From Kaistella pullorum (GTDB lineage Bacteria; Bacteroidota; Bacteroidia; Flavobacteriales; Weeksellaceae): 64,000 nucleotides of DNA. Of the stretch, positions 53,838-63,038 are shown piece after piece (position 1 is the first letter of the stretch; each line of letters starts with the position of its first letter). The stretch is taken from NCBI RefSeq assembly GCF_014837035.1, contig NZ_JACSPS010000002.1, positions 697,851 through 761,850 of the forward strand, read 5' to 3'. The translations under genes were made by a program, and so were the position numbers. The notes beneath the pieces are model-generated. The model had not been told where the DNA came from and ran no database searches. It was given only the letters and a program-made list of their open reading frames with translations.

Positions 53838-55205
53838 CTAAAACTCGTACTTAGTCGATTTGAAATCCAATTTCTTCAATCCGGCTTTAATTTCCGGTGC
53901 GTTCATAAATAACTTCCAGATCAGACCCGTGCGGTAATTCTCAATCATCGGCGCGATTGTACCCTGATCGATGGCCAGATAACGCGGCGTAAACCAGTCG
54001 TCAAAATGCACGGAAGTGGCATCATAAGGCCCCGCAGACCCGATGAAATGGGGTTTTTCTTCATATAAAAAGCGCAAAACATTCATCGATTCTTTTGGCG
54101 TGTACGGGAAACTGCTCAGTGCGGCCGTCGGCGTGATGACGCCGTTATCTTCTTTCGGATTGTGCGCGCGATAACCTACCGTACCGTCCGGATTTCTTGT
54201 ATAACTCGCCGTGAAGCCCCAATAATTGCTACCATATCCCTTGAAATTCTTAGGATTCTCAAGGCTGTAATTGTACTGAATGAGCGCGTGGTTTCGATTC
54301 AGGTCAAAATAGTTTTTCACCAAGCGGTCTGAAAGGCCTGTAGGATCAAGGCCCAAATAAGAATACTGCGACCAAAAAAGCGGGCCGCCGTATTCTTCGG
54401 CACCGTTATGCTTTACGTAGAGCGGCAAACCATACTTCTCGCGGTCTGTGGAGTATGTTCCGTTGCGCGTCCAGCCCTGATAGAAGGTTTCGGCATCGAT
54501 TGGATACGTAGGCGACGAAGCGGCCAGAATATACGTTACCAGCGTTTCATCGTAACCCTGAAGTTTGTGGTTCATTTCCCAACCGTTGACCGGCGACCAA
54601 TGCCAATAAAGCACTTTTTCGCCGCCTTTGGTGTACCAGTTCCATTCAACACCTTGCCAGAGGTCATCCATTTTTTTGGCTAAAGCTTTTTCTTCGGCGT
54701 TGCCATTTTTAAAATATTCCCGGACGGTGATGATACCTTCCACTAAAAAAGCGGTTTCCACGATGTCGCCACCATTGTCTTTTTTGCCAAATGACACCGT
54801 TTTCCCGGTTTCACCATCGAGCCAGTGCGGCCAGGCACCATGATGGCGGTCAGCCTTTGCAAGGAAATCGGCGATGTGCGTCAGTCTTTTCACCGCTTCT
54901 TTTCTCGGAATAAAACCGCGTTCTACGCCGACAATTATCGTCATCAATCCGAAGCCTGAGCCACCTGTTGTCACAACATTTGCGTCATTTTTCGGATAAA
55001 AATCTTCGTGATAGCGTTCGCGCCCCATTAAGGAATTAGGTTCCGCAAAATCCCAGAAAAACTTCAGTGTTTCACGCTGAACTTTATCCATTAGCTGTTC
55101 ATCTGTTAGCTTTTGCGTAACCGAAGCGGTATCAGCCGTTGCAGCACTGCCGCACGACAGCAAAACAGCAGAAGACAAAGCGATACCAGTGAAAAATTTA
55201 AACAT
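53838..55205 (-). CDS. GH144-type glucanase lipoprotein, copy 1
   Basis: 455 residues, lipoprotein (SSAVLLSCGSAA, Cys18). The (alpha/alpha)6-type glucoamylase-like domain spans about 35-450: LKFFWDFAEPNSLMGRERYH, TTGGSGFGLMTIIVG, HGAWPHWLDGETG, LYWHWSPVNGWEMNHKLQGY, TPTAALSSFPYTPKESM. This matches GH144, the family of endo-beta-1,2-glucanase SGL. Likely cuts polymer at the cell surface or in the periplasm. Paralogue of the next gene. Confidence 0.85.
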   Translation of the reverse strand: MFKFFTGIALSSAVLLSCGSAATADTASVTQKLTDEQLMDKVQRETLKFFWDFAEPNSLMGRERYHEDFYPKNDANVVTTGGSGFGLMTIIVGVERGFIPRKEAVKRLTHIADFLAKADRHHGAWPHWLDGETGKTVSFGKKDNGGDIVETAFLVEGIITVREYFKNGNAEEKALAKKMDDLWQGVEWNWYTKGGEKVLYWHWSPVNGWEMNHKLQGYDETLVTYILAASSPTYPIDAETFYQGWTRNGTYSTDREKYGLPLYVKHNGAEEYGGPLFWSQYSYLGLDPTGLSDRLVKNYFDLNRNHALIQYNYSLENPKNFKGYGSNYWGFTASYTRNPDGTVGYRAHNPKEDNGVITPTAALSSFPYTPKESMNVLRFLYEEKPHFIGSAGPYDATSVHFDDWFTPRYLAIDQGTIAPMIENYRTGLIWKLFMNAPEIKAGLKKLDFKSTKYEF

Positions 55206-55228
55206 TTTTAATTCTTTATTTTTTTAAG

Positions 55229-56617
55229 TTAAAAACCGTGTTGGGTAGAATGAAAGCCAAGCTTCACTAATCCCTGCCTAACGTCGGGTGCATTCATAAA
55301 TAAATTCCAGAGGAATGAGGTCCTGGCATTCTCAATCATGGGTGACATGGGTCCCTGATCAATAGCGAGATATCGTGGCGTGAGCCAGTTATGATGAACC
55401 GAATAGGCATCGTAAGGTCCCGCTACACCGATGTATTTTGGATTTTGATTGTACAGGAAACGGAGATAATCCATACTTTCTGTGGGTGTGTACGGAAAGC
55501 TGGAAATGGCGGCAGTAGGCGAAATCACTCCCAAATCATTACCCGGCTGATGAGCAGCATAGCCCGTGGTACCATCTGCATTCCGCGAATAGCTTGCGGT
55601 GAGCCCCCAGTTTTTAGCGGAATATCCGTTCCAGTTTTTGGGATTTGCAACGGCATACTGATGCATGATCTTTGCATGGTTGGCAGTTGCTGCGCCATAA
55701 TTTATGAATTCATCAGTCAGACCGCGCGGATCAAGACCGATGAAACTGTAATGCGAGAAGAACATCGGGCCCACGGTCTGGCCAGCGCCATTATGATTTA
55801 CAATGAGCGGGATTCCGTATTGGGAACCGGCACTTTTTATTGCACCGCCTCTTGCCCAACCCTGTGTGTAGACTTCTTTTGAAATGGAAAAATCGGGTGA
55901 TGCAGCAGCCAGAATATACGTGATCAGTGTCTCGTCATAGCCCTGCAATCTGTGGTTCATCTGGAAATCGTAATTGGGTGACCAGTGCCAGTACAGAACA
56001 TTTTGGCCCTGCGTATACCAGTTCCACTCTACTCCTTTCCAGAGTTGATCTGCCTTTTGAGCCAGGCCCAGTTCGGCAGTGTCTGCTGATGTTTTAAAAT
56101 ATTCACGGACACATATTAATCCCTGTACCAGAAATGCTGTTTCGACAAGATCTCCGCCATTATCCATGGTACTGAACGGAATTACCTGACCGTTACTTCC
56201 ATTGAGCCAATGTGGCCAGGCGCCATGAAACCGGTCCGCATTTTCCAGGAAGGTCAGTGCTGTGGTGAGACGCGAGACAGCTTCGTTACGCGGGATATGT
56301 CCATTTTTTATTCCCACCAATATATTCATTAAACCAAAACCCGACCCGCCCGTGCTGATGACGCCCGCATCCATACCCGGATTGTCGGTATGATAGCGTT
56401 CGCGTGCAAGCTTTGAATTCGGCTCAGCGAAATCCCAGAAATATTTAAGGGTTTCTTTTTGAACCATGTCGATAATCTGAACATCGGTGTATGTAGCAGG
56501 TTTTGGTGGATCAATGGGTGGTTCGGGCGCAGATGGCGTACGCTCATTAGAACAACTGCCATAACTGAAAAGTATGGCAGTTGCTAAAGAAAAACTTAAT
56601 ATACGGTTAAATTTCAT
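55229..56617 (-). CDS. GH144-type glucanase lipoprotein, copy 2
   Basis: 462 residues, lipobox ATILFSYGSCSNER (Cys22), a short Pro-rich linker (PSAPEPPIDPPKPATYT), then the same glucoamylase-like domain: LKYFWDFAEPNSKLARERYH, STGGSGFGLMNILVG, HGAWPHWLNGSNG, LYWHWSPNYDFQMNHRLQGY, SPTAAISSFPYTPTESM. Side by side with copy 1 and clearly paralogous but well diverged, so a split of roles (for example surface versus periplasm, or polymer versus oligomer) is likely. Its start abuts the LamG gene stop. Confidence 0.85.
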   Translation of the reverse strand: MKFNRILSFSLATAILFSYGSCSNERTPSAPEPPIDPPKPATYTDVQIIDMVQKETLKYFWDFAEPNSKLARERYHTDNPGMDAGVISTGGSGFGLMNILVGIKNGHIPRNEAVSRLTTALTFLENADRFHGAWPHWLNGSNGQVIPFSTMDNGGDLVETAFLVQGLICVREYFKTSADTAELGLAQKADQLWKGVEWNWYTQGQNVLYWHWSPNYDFQMNHRLQGYDETLITYILAAASPDFSISKEVYTQGWARGGAIKSAGSQYGIPLIVNHNGAGQTVGPMFFSHYSFIGLDPRGLTDEFINYGAATANHAKIMHQYAVANPKNWNGYSAKNWGLTASYSRNADGTTGYAAHQPGNDLGVISPTAAISSFPYTPTESMDYLRFLYNQNPKYIGVAGPYDAYSVHHNWLTPRYLAIDQGPMSPMIENARTSFLWNLFMNAPDVRQGLVKLGFHSTQHGF

Positions 56618-57460
56618 TTACTTTTTCTTGGTGAATAAAGTCTGAACCTCGGTGGCGGTAAGCGCAGAAGAATACATTCTAAACTGATCTATACCACCGA
56701 CGAAAGAATTCTTGAGCCAGTCATCGCCATTATTTGCGATTTCCGTCGCGGTAAATTCTTGTGGTCCTGCGCCAATCTTCAGTGCGGTAATTTTGGAAGG
56801 TTCAAGAACGATGTTTCCGTGGTTTGCCCATTCAGATTTAAACGAATGAGGCTGTCCATCCACATAAAGTGTCATTACAGATGTTGAGCCATCATACACA
56901 AAAGCCAGATGATGCCACTGTCCGTTATAGAGTCCGTTCACAGCATTTGCGCCCACCCATTCGAACCATTTTTCTCCGGTTTTATCCTTGACGAAGAATT
57001 TTACCACCGGACCTGAAACCGGACCTTCTGTCAATAAAAACATAGAACCTCCGGACCAATGATAGTCGGATGCAGCGGGCATACTGAAGATATGGTCTGT
57101 TCGCTGCTGATTTTTCTGCATCCAAACTGATACGGTGAAACTTCCGGCAGTCTGTGCGAAATCGTTTGCGCTGGTGTACTTGATGTATTTATACTTTTCG
57201 CCCTGCACACCTTTCGCAGATATACCGTCAATAGAGGTCAGCGGATTGTCAGACGGAAATTTGGCTTTTATGCTGTCTACGGCATTCATCAGCGGGTTGC
57301 TCGAAGTACCATCAAAAGCAACATAAAATTTTAGCGGACCGCCAGGTAGAGCGGCGTCCTTCGGATAATTCCCGAGTTCAGGACGATCCAGATCCTGACA
57401 CGAAAAGGCAAAAAGTGCCATCGCGCAGCCTCCGATTATATTGATAATTTTATTTTTCAT
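56618..57460 (-). CDS. LamG-domain lipoprotein (SusE position)
   Basis: 280 residues, lipobox ALFAFSCQDLDRPE (Cys21), then a concanavalin A-like/LamG jelly-roll (about 55-280): SFTVSVWMQKNQQRTDHIFS, GQWHHLAFVYDGSTSVMTLY, GGIDQFRMYSSALTATEVQT. It has no obvious glycosidase residues and occupies the place of the surface glycan-binding SusE/F proteins after SusD, so a binding role on the cell surface is likely. Confidence 0.82.
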   Translation of the reverse strand: MKNKIINIIGGCAMALFAFSCQDLDRPELGNYPKDAALPGGPLKFYVAFDGTSSNPLMNAVDSIKAKFPSDNPLTSIDGISAKGVQGEKYKYIKYTSANDFAQTAGSFTVSVWMQKNQQRTDHIFSMPAASDYHWSGGSMFLLTEGPVSGPVVKFFVKDKTGEKWFEWVGANAVNGLYNGQWHHLAFVYDGSTSVMTLYVDGQPHSFKSEWANHGNIVLEPSKITALKIGAGPQEFTATEIANNGDDWLKNSFVGGIDQFRMYSSALTATEVQTLFTKKK

Positions 57461-57469
57461 GACTTTAAA

Positions 57470-58948
57470 TTAATAATTAGGATTTTGAACAAGGATTCCC
57501 TGGCTCTTGTCTATGGCACTTTGAGGAATAGGGAAATACATATTACGCGGAGCGTAGCCTAAACCTGCCAGGACGGTGGTAGCATCACCCCATCGCACCA
57601 GGTCATAGAACCTTTCAGATTCCATCGCAAATTCAATCCTTCTTTCATGCTTGATTGCATTACGCATTGTTCCCTGGTTAAGTGCCGTAGTAGCAGGCAG
57701 ACCGGCTCTGCTTCGGATCATGTTGACATAAGTAGTAGCCGTGGCTATCTGTCCCATTTCGTTTGCAGCTTCTGCAGCCATCAGCAATACATCAGCGTAT
57801 CTGATCAGCTTAATATTTTCCCAATGGTTTTTGTTTTCCGCAAACTGTATTCTTTCGGCCGGCAAAGTATACGCCTTTCCGTTCCAGTATTGCTGCGCCA
57901 ATGGCGGAGAAGTAGGAAGCACAAGATTTGGGGTATCATAGATATCAGGTCCACCAGATACCAAAATAGTTGTTTTTTTGCGTTTGTCACCCGGTTCGTA
58001 GGCCGCTACCAAACCTTCAGAAGGTACATTGAAGCCCCAGCCAAGATCCCAAACGCCCGAGCCGCGAACTCCCTGGCTTTCGTAATAGTTGTTTGAATAT
58101 TTGATAGGGTTGCTATAATTTTTCTGCACTTCAAAAATTGACTCTGTAGAATTATTCCCGGCTTTTGTAAATTCGGCATCGTAGGAAGGATTCAGCGTGT
58201 ACGCACCAGAATTGATAACTTCCATTGAATGCTCAAGTGCTTTCGGATAATTTTTCTGAAGCAAATAGGTCTTGGCCAAAAGTGCATTCGCCATTCCTTT
58301 TGTGGCGCGGCCACGGTACGCAGCAGGCCACTGAACAGGTAAAAGTTCGCGGGCAGCCATCAGGTCGCTGATTATTTGAGCTTCTACCTGCGCAATTGTA
58401 TTCTTCGGTGCGATCTCGTCTTCAGGAGAAGTGATCAGTTTAAGATTTACAGGAACTTCGCCGAAATCACGTCTAAGCTGGAAAAAGGCATAAGCACGGA
58501 TGGCTTTGGCTTCTGCAATATTCACCAATGTACCGGTGGTGGCATCTGTGAGGGCTTCACCTTTTGTTATGAGGTCATTCGCATCATAAATAAGTCTGTA
58601 AGGTCCGTTCCAGGCGTTTGCAATGTGTCCGTTCGTGGCTACGTATGCAAAATTATTAAAGACATTGCCGTCGGTAGACGCATCAGACGCTGTACTTCCC
58701 TTCTCATTATCATCTGCACGTATGCTGTGTGTCCACAAATAGGAAAAATCGCTGAGACCACTGTTGGTTCTCAAACTCGCATAAAGACCAAATGCGCTCG
58801 CTTCCAGACCACCAATAGGCACTTCATCGCCGGTAGGACGGCCTTCAGGTCTCAGATCAAGCCATTCTTCCGTGCAACTCTGGAACGAGAAGCTTGCGGC
58901 AGATAACGCTCCAAGAAAGAGCAGGTTTTTAAAAGATATTATTTTCAT
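57470..58948 (-). CDS. SusD-family surface glycan-binding lipoprotein
   Basis: 492 residues from ATG 58948, lipobox ASFSFQSCTEEW, then the SusD fold: LDLRPEGRPTGDEV, AIRAYAFFQLRRDFGEVPVN, ALLAKTYLLQKNYPKALEHS (TPR helices), and the C-terminal IKHERRIEFAMESERFYDLV signature. Works as the lid of the SusC channel to capture oligosaccharide. Starts 10 bp after susC. Confidence 0.95.
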   Translation of the reverse strand: MKIISFKNLLFLGALSAASFSFQSCTEEWLDLRPEGRPTGDEVPIGGLEASAFGLYASLRTNSGLSDFSYLWTHSIRADDNEKGSTASDASTDGNVFNNFAYVATNGHIANAWNGPYRLIYDANDLITKGEALTDATTGTLVNIAEAKAIRAYAFFQLRRDFGEVPVNLKLITSPEDEIAPKNTIAQVEAQIISDLMAARELLPVQWPAAYRGRATKGMANALLAKTYLLQKNYPKALEHSMEVINSGAYTLNPSYDAEFTKAGNNSTESIFEVQKNYSNPIKYSNNYYESQGVRGSGVWDLGWGFNVPSEGLVAAYEPGDKRKKTTILVSGGPDIYDTPNLVLPTSPPLAQQYWNGKAYTLPAERIQFAENKNHWENIKLIRYADVLLMAAEAANEMGQIATATTYVNMIRSRAGLPATTALNQGTMRNAIKHERRIEFAMESERFYDLVRWGDATTVLAGLGYAPRNMYFPIPQSAIDKSQGILVQNPNY

Positions 58949-58958
58949 TGTTTTTATT

Positions 58959-61781
58959 TTAAAAAGTTGCATTTATACCAAATGTGGCAATTCGCGGGTT
59001 AGGATACCCTGCACCGTTGATCCCAAATGAAGTTGCGCTACCGCCGGCTTCAGGGGTAAAACCGTTTACATTGTCCCAGGTTTTTAGGTTTTGTACGTTG
59101 ACGTACACTTTCAGTGCTTCCAAACTTAAACCTGCAATAAGGTTTTTATTAAAGTTATACCCGAGCTGTACGTTACGGATTCTGAAAAAGCTTCCATCTT
59201 CAATCATATACGAGGAGTTTTCACGGTTATATCCAGATGCGGTATAGCTGCGCGGCTCCCAGTTTGAAGTTCCCGGTCCTGTCCACCGGTCAGCGCGTTC
59301 TGCTCTATAATTGAACGGCGCGAATGAACTTCCATTGCCCCAGGTTCTGAAAACCTCATTTCCATAAACGCCGTAGAAATCTGCGTCAACAAAAAAGCCC
59401 TTGTAGTCTGCACCCAGCGTGAAGCCGTAAGTGAAATCCGGTGTTGGGTCGCCAATCACTGTTCTGTCATCAGGTGTAATCTTACCATCACCGTTTACAT
59501 CACGGTATTTAAAATCGCCCGGAGCTACATCGCCTATGGTTGATGCTGGCGATCCTAAGATCTCAGCATAGGACTGGAAAATGCCTTCTACATCATAGCC
59601 ATAAAAAGCACCGATCGGTGTCCCCACCTGATAGATTGCCGGGCCATAGTATCCGATATATCCTTCGCCACGAGTTTCCAAAACCTTTGTTTTGGTCGTA
59701 GTAAGGTTCGCATTGGCGTACCAGGTGAAATCATCTGTAACATTATCTTTCCAGCCTGCGGTAAATTCAAAACCTTTTGCCTGTATTGCGCCTGAATTCA
59801 GGAAAAAATTAGGATTACCTTCTACAAGGTTAAGTAGATCGTACGTTTCTTTGTTGTAATAGGTTGCATCAAATGACAGTTTTCTGTCAAATAGTTGAGA
59901 CTCGAAGCCAAATTCGTAGGACTTCACGTGCTCCCAGCCTATTCCCAGACCCGGACGCCATGCGAAACTCAGTGCCGGATAAACACTGTCACCGAAAACT
60001 CCGGTAGCCCCTGGCACATATGGCGGATATGCAAAGTAGTTGTAGGGTACATATTGGTTTCCTAAATCGCCATAAGATCCTTTTAATTTTAAATAATTAA
60101 TGACCGGATTTTCTCTAAGGAATTCTTCACGCGAAACCTCCCAACCAGCACCTACAGACCAGAACCAATCGAATTTCTTGCCCGCTGCGAGTGCGGATGA
60201 CCCGTCATACCGCAGCGATGCGTTTAGCAGATATTTGCTGTCGTAATTGTACAGCACGCGGCCGAGGTAAGATGCGGTTCGGAGTCTTGATTGCTCACTA
60301 TTTACCGAGCGCGTGTTGGTGTCTCCATAATCTGTTCCTAAATACCAAAAACGCGGATCATTTGGGATTTGTCCCAGCGGCCCGGAAAGGCTACTGCGAA
60401 CGGAACCATTCATCCCGGTGAGATTGTCATCCGTAGTTTCGAAACCCAGCAATGCCGTCACATCATGTTTTCCAAACTCATTTTTGTAAGTTAGTAACTG
60501 ACTTTGTTGGAAAACAAGATTGCGTCTTTCAAACTGATTTACACTTGTAAGAAGTTGTCCTGAGTAAGGTGCAATAGTATTCGTTTCCGGAATATAAATA
60601 TCGAAGATCGGGCTGTAACCACGCCCATAATTACTTCGGTAGTTCACAAAATAATTAGAGCGGAACGTAAAGTTTCTGAGGAAATCAAACTCCAGATACG
60701 CATTTGGGTTAAACTGAATATCGCGGTTGAGCTGCGTATACTGCGTCGCTTCTATTGCCGCTAATGGGTTGCCGATTTGCGGCCCACCAATCTGCTGTGG
60801 CAAAGAGTTGTAATAGCCATAGAACTCACCTGCCGTCATATTTCGCGGCGTCACTACCGGAGTGGCATTCAGTGCGCTGCCGAAACTTCTTAGCTGCGGT
60901 AATTTTGAGTAAGAACCGTTCAGGCCAATTCCCGCACGCAAACGGTCAGATATTTTCAGGTCATCATTAAATTTGAATGTGAGACGCTGGTATTTTTCAT
61001 ATTTGATGGAACCATCCTCATCATGATAACCGAATGAGAAACTTACACGGTTCTTTTCGCTTCCATTAGAGATTGTCACGTTATGCTGGTTAATGATCCC
61101 ACCCTTTTGCGCTATTTCATCGATCCAGTTCGTATTCCCGTTAAAGAGCGAAAAATCGTAAGGCTGTAAACCCTGGTATGCTAAATCTTCATTGAAAAGT
61201 GTACGGAAAAGGTCTCCATCAGCCAAATCGGGCCGGTTGTCCAATGATTTCACACCTAGCGATGACGTAAGTGTGACACTGGTTCTGCCCGAACGACCTC
61301 TTTTGGTCGTCACGATGATCGCTCCGTTCGCGCCTCTGTTACCGAAAATGGCGAGTGATGACGGATCTTTGAGGATTTCCATCGATTCAATATCTGCTGG
61401 GTTCAGGAAATCGATATTATTAGCGAAAACACCATCTACAATGTATACAGGCTGCGTTTGGTTGATGGTCACCGTACCACGTATCCTCACGTCGGCCTGT
61501 GAACCCGGCTGACCGGAGTTTACAATTGAGAGACCCGCTACTTTCCCCTGTAATGAGTTTACCGGGTTCGACGCCGGCTTATCATTGATCTCCGCACCAG
61601 ACACTTTCACGATGGATCCGGTGAGATCCCGCTTTTTGGCGGTACCGTACCCGATCACCACTACTTCCTCAATTTTTTGTTCCCGACTGCTGGAGTCCCG
61701 CGGTGTTTCCTGCGCGCTTACATTCATGCCGAAATAAAAAACAGCGATCATGCAAGGAAACTTTAAGATGTTGTGTTTCAT
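58959..61781 (-). CDS. SusC-family TonB-dependent transporter
   Basis: 940 residues. Signal peptide, TonB-box-like IEEVVVIGYGTAKKRDLTGS, plug domain with the SusC/RagA signature SLAIFGNRGANGAIIVTTKR, and a 22-strand barrel ending ATFGINATF. The usual N-terminal carboxypeptidase-like regulatory domain is missing: the plug begins about 15 residues after the signal peptide. Imports glycan fragments across the outer membrane with SusD. First gene of the locus. Confidence 0.95.
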   Translation of the reverse strand: MKHNILKFPCMIAVFYFGMNVSAQETPRDSSSREQKIEEVVVIGYGTAKKRDLTGSIVKVSGAEINDKPASNPVNSLQGKVAGLSIVNSGQPGSQADVRIRGTVTINQTQPVYIVDGVFANNIDFLNPADIESMEILKDPSSLAIFGNRGANGAIIVTTKRGRSGRTSVTLTSSLGVKSLDNRPDLADGDLFRTLFNEDLAYQGLQPYDFSLFNGNTNWIDEIAQKGGIINQHNVTISNGSEKNRVSFSFGYHDEDGSIKYEKYQRLTFKFNDDLKISDRLRAGIGLNGSYSKLPQLRSFGSALNATPVVTPRNMTAGEFYGYYNSLPQQIGGPQIGNPLAAIEATQYTQLNRDIQFNPNAYLEFDFLRNFTFRSNYFVNYRSNYGRGYSPIFDIYIPETNTIAPYSGQLLTSVNQFERRNLVFQQSQLLTYKNEFGKHDVTALLGFETTDDNLTGMNGSVRSSLSGPLGQIPNDPRFWYLGTDYGDTNTRSVNSEQSRLRTASYLGRVLYNYDSKYLLNASLRYDGSSALAAGKKFDWFWSVGAGWEVSREEFLRENPVINYLKLKGSYGDLGNQYVPYNYFAYPPYVPGATGVFGDSVYPALSFAWRPGLGIGWEHVKSYEFGFESQLFDRKLSFDATYYNKETYDLLNLVEGNPNFFLNSGAIQAKGFEFTAGWKDNVTDDFTWYANANLTTTKTKVLETRGEGYIGYYGPAIYQVGTPIGAFYGYDVEGIFQSYAEILGSPASTIGDVAPGDFKYRDVNGDGKITPDDRTVIGDPTPDFTYGFTLGADYKGFFVDADFYGVYGNEVFRTWGNGSSFAPFNYRAERADRWTGPGTSNWEPRSYTASGYNRENSSYMIEDGSFFRIRNVQLGYNFNKNLIAGLSLEALKVYVNVQNLKTWDNVNGFTPEAGGSATSFGINGAGYPNPRIATFGINATF

Positions 61782-61833
61782 ATATTTATTAATTTATTTT
61801 TCTCTTTAGAAGCGCTTTCGCGTTATGTTCACT

Positions 61834-61841
61834 CAAAGTTA
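61834..61841 (-). promoter_or_regulatory. Promoter -7 box TAACTTTG for the polysaccharide locus
   Basis: TAnnTTTG on the minus strand, 52 nt before the susC ATG. No SusR, hybrid two-component or sigma/anti-sigma regulator is adjacent. Confidence 0.55.
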
Positions 61842-61955
61842 AAAATTATTTTTAAACGTTAAAAAAATATTAATTTCAATTTGTTCCGCAGAGACACAAA
61901 CTCCATTTGGCTTAATATTTGAAAATCAGCTCAATTATCATTAAATTTTAAAGTA

Positions 61956-62639
61956 ATGAACAGAAATACGATTTTAGTTGCCACCATGGCCGTTGCCACA
62001 CTAGGCACTACTACACAATCTTGCCTGGCACTTGCCACTTCAAGTGTAGGATTAGCAGTTTTGAAACAGATATTATTGGGCGGAATCACAAAAGGCCTCA
62101 ATATCTTCAGTGATAAAGACAGTTTTTTGGCGAATCAGCTCATTGATGCTGCGCTTCCCCAGCAACTTAAAGACCTCAACAGTACCCTGCAAAAATTGGG
62201 GCTTAACAGCCTTGTTCAAAAGGAGAAAGAATATATCGCAAGAGCCGCAGCTTTTACCGTGGAAACTTCAAAACCTATTTTGGTGAATGCCGTGAACAGT
62301 CTTACTGCCGATGATGCCGCAAGAATCATCCAGGGTGGCAGCGGCGCAGCAACGCAAATCTTGAGGGAACGTACATCTGAACAGTTGATGGCAGCCATTG
62401 CGCCAAAAGTAGATGCTAAGCTTAATGAGTTTGGCTTGGTAAGTTCATTAAATTCAGCACTTTCCGGAACGAATCTCTTAGGCGGTCTTTTTGGAAACCA
62501 GAATTCTACAAGTTCTGTGACTGGAGGCCTGAGCCGTTTTGCTTCGCAGCAAATGGTGAATGGGTTGTTTAATATTATTGAAAACCACGAGAAGCAAAAC
62601 CAAACTGCGATTCTCAATTCGCTTACCTCAGTAAAATAG
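61956..62639 (+). CDS. DUF4197-type protein
   Basis: 227 residues, a lipoprotein or exported protein (ATMAVATLGTTTQSCLALAT, with a possible lipid Cys23). The domain (about 30-220) is helical: LGGITKGLNIFSDKDSFLAN, IDAALPQQLKDLNSTLQKLG, ARAAAFTVETSKPILVNAVN. This matches DUF4197, function unknown. Divergent from the polysaccharide locus. Confidence 0.8.
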   Translation: MNRNTILVATMAVATLGTTTQSCLALATSSVGLAVLKQILLGGITKGLNIFSDKDSFLANQLIDAALPQQLKDLNSTLQKLGLNSLVQKEKEYIARAAAFTVETSKPILVNAVNSLTADDAARIIQGGSGAATQILRERTSEQLMAAIAPKVDAKLNEFGLVSSLNSALSGTNLLGGLFGNQNSTSSVTGGLSRFASQQMVNGLFNIIENHEKQNQTAILNSLTSVK

Positions 62640-62707
62640 TCATCAAATATTTCATAAATTTACATTCCGGCTGGCCCGGAATTTTTTTAAACTTAAAAGA
62701 AGATGTC

Positions 62708-63016
62708 ATGATTAATATTTCGGAACCACATGAGAACATCAATCCCGACGATTTTTATGCTTCACTGAAAGAAAAGCTGGAGGCCACGCACAATTTCCCC
62801 GAAGACTATCTGTTCAAATTTATACTTACCAACGAAGATTCGCGGCATACCGAGATTTACAGAATTTTCGACGGGATAAAATTCACGCTCAATACCCGTG
62901 AAAGCAAAAACGGAAAATACAGCGCCATAAGCATCAGCGCATTTGTGCTCGATGCCGATCAGGTGATCCGGATATACAAGGAAGTTGGGCAAATTCCGGG
63001 TGTAATGATGCTTTAA
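62708..63016 (+). CDS. DUF493 (YbeD-like) family protein
   Basis: 102 residues, one small ferredoxin-like domain: FYASLKEKLEATHNFPEDYL, FKFILTNEDSRHTEIYRIFD, SISAFVLDADQVIRIYKEVG. Matches the DUF493/YbeD group, cytoplasmic, of unknown function. The start ATG at 62708 is in frame; the ATG at 62703 is not. 22 bp upstream of the next gene. Confidence 0.78.
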   Translation: MINISEPHENINPDDFYASLKEKLEATHNFPEDYLFKFILTNEDSRHTEIYRIFDGIKFTLNTRESKNGKYSAISISAFVLDADQVIRIYKEVGQIPGVMML

Positions 63017-63038
63017 ATAATTTCAGCAAACCCTCAAG

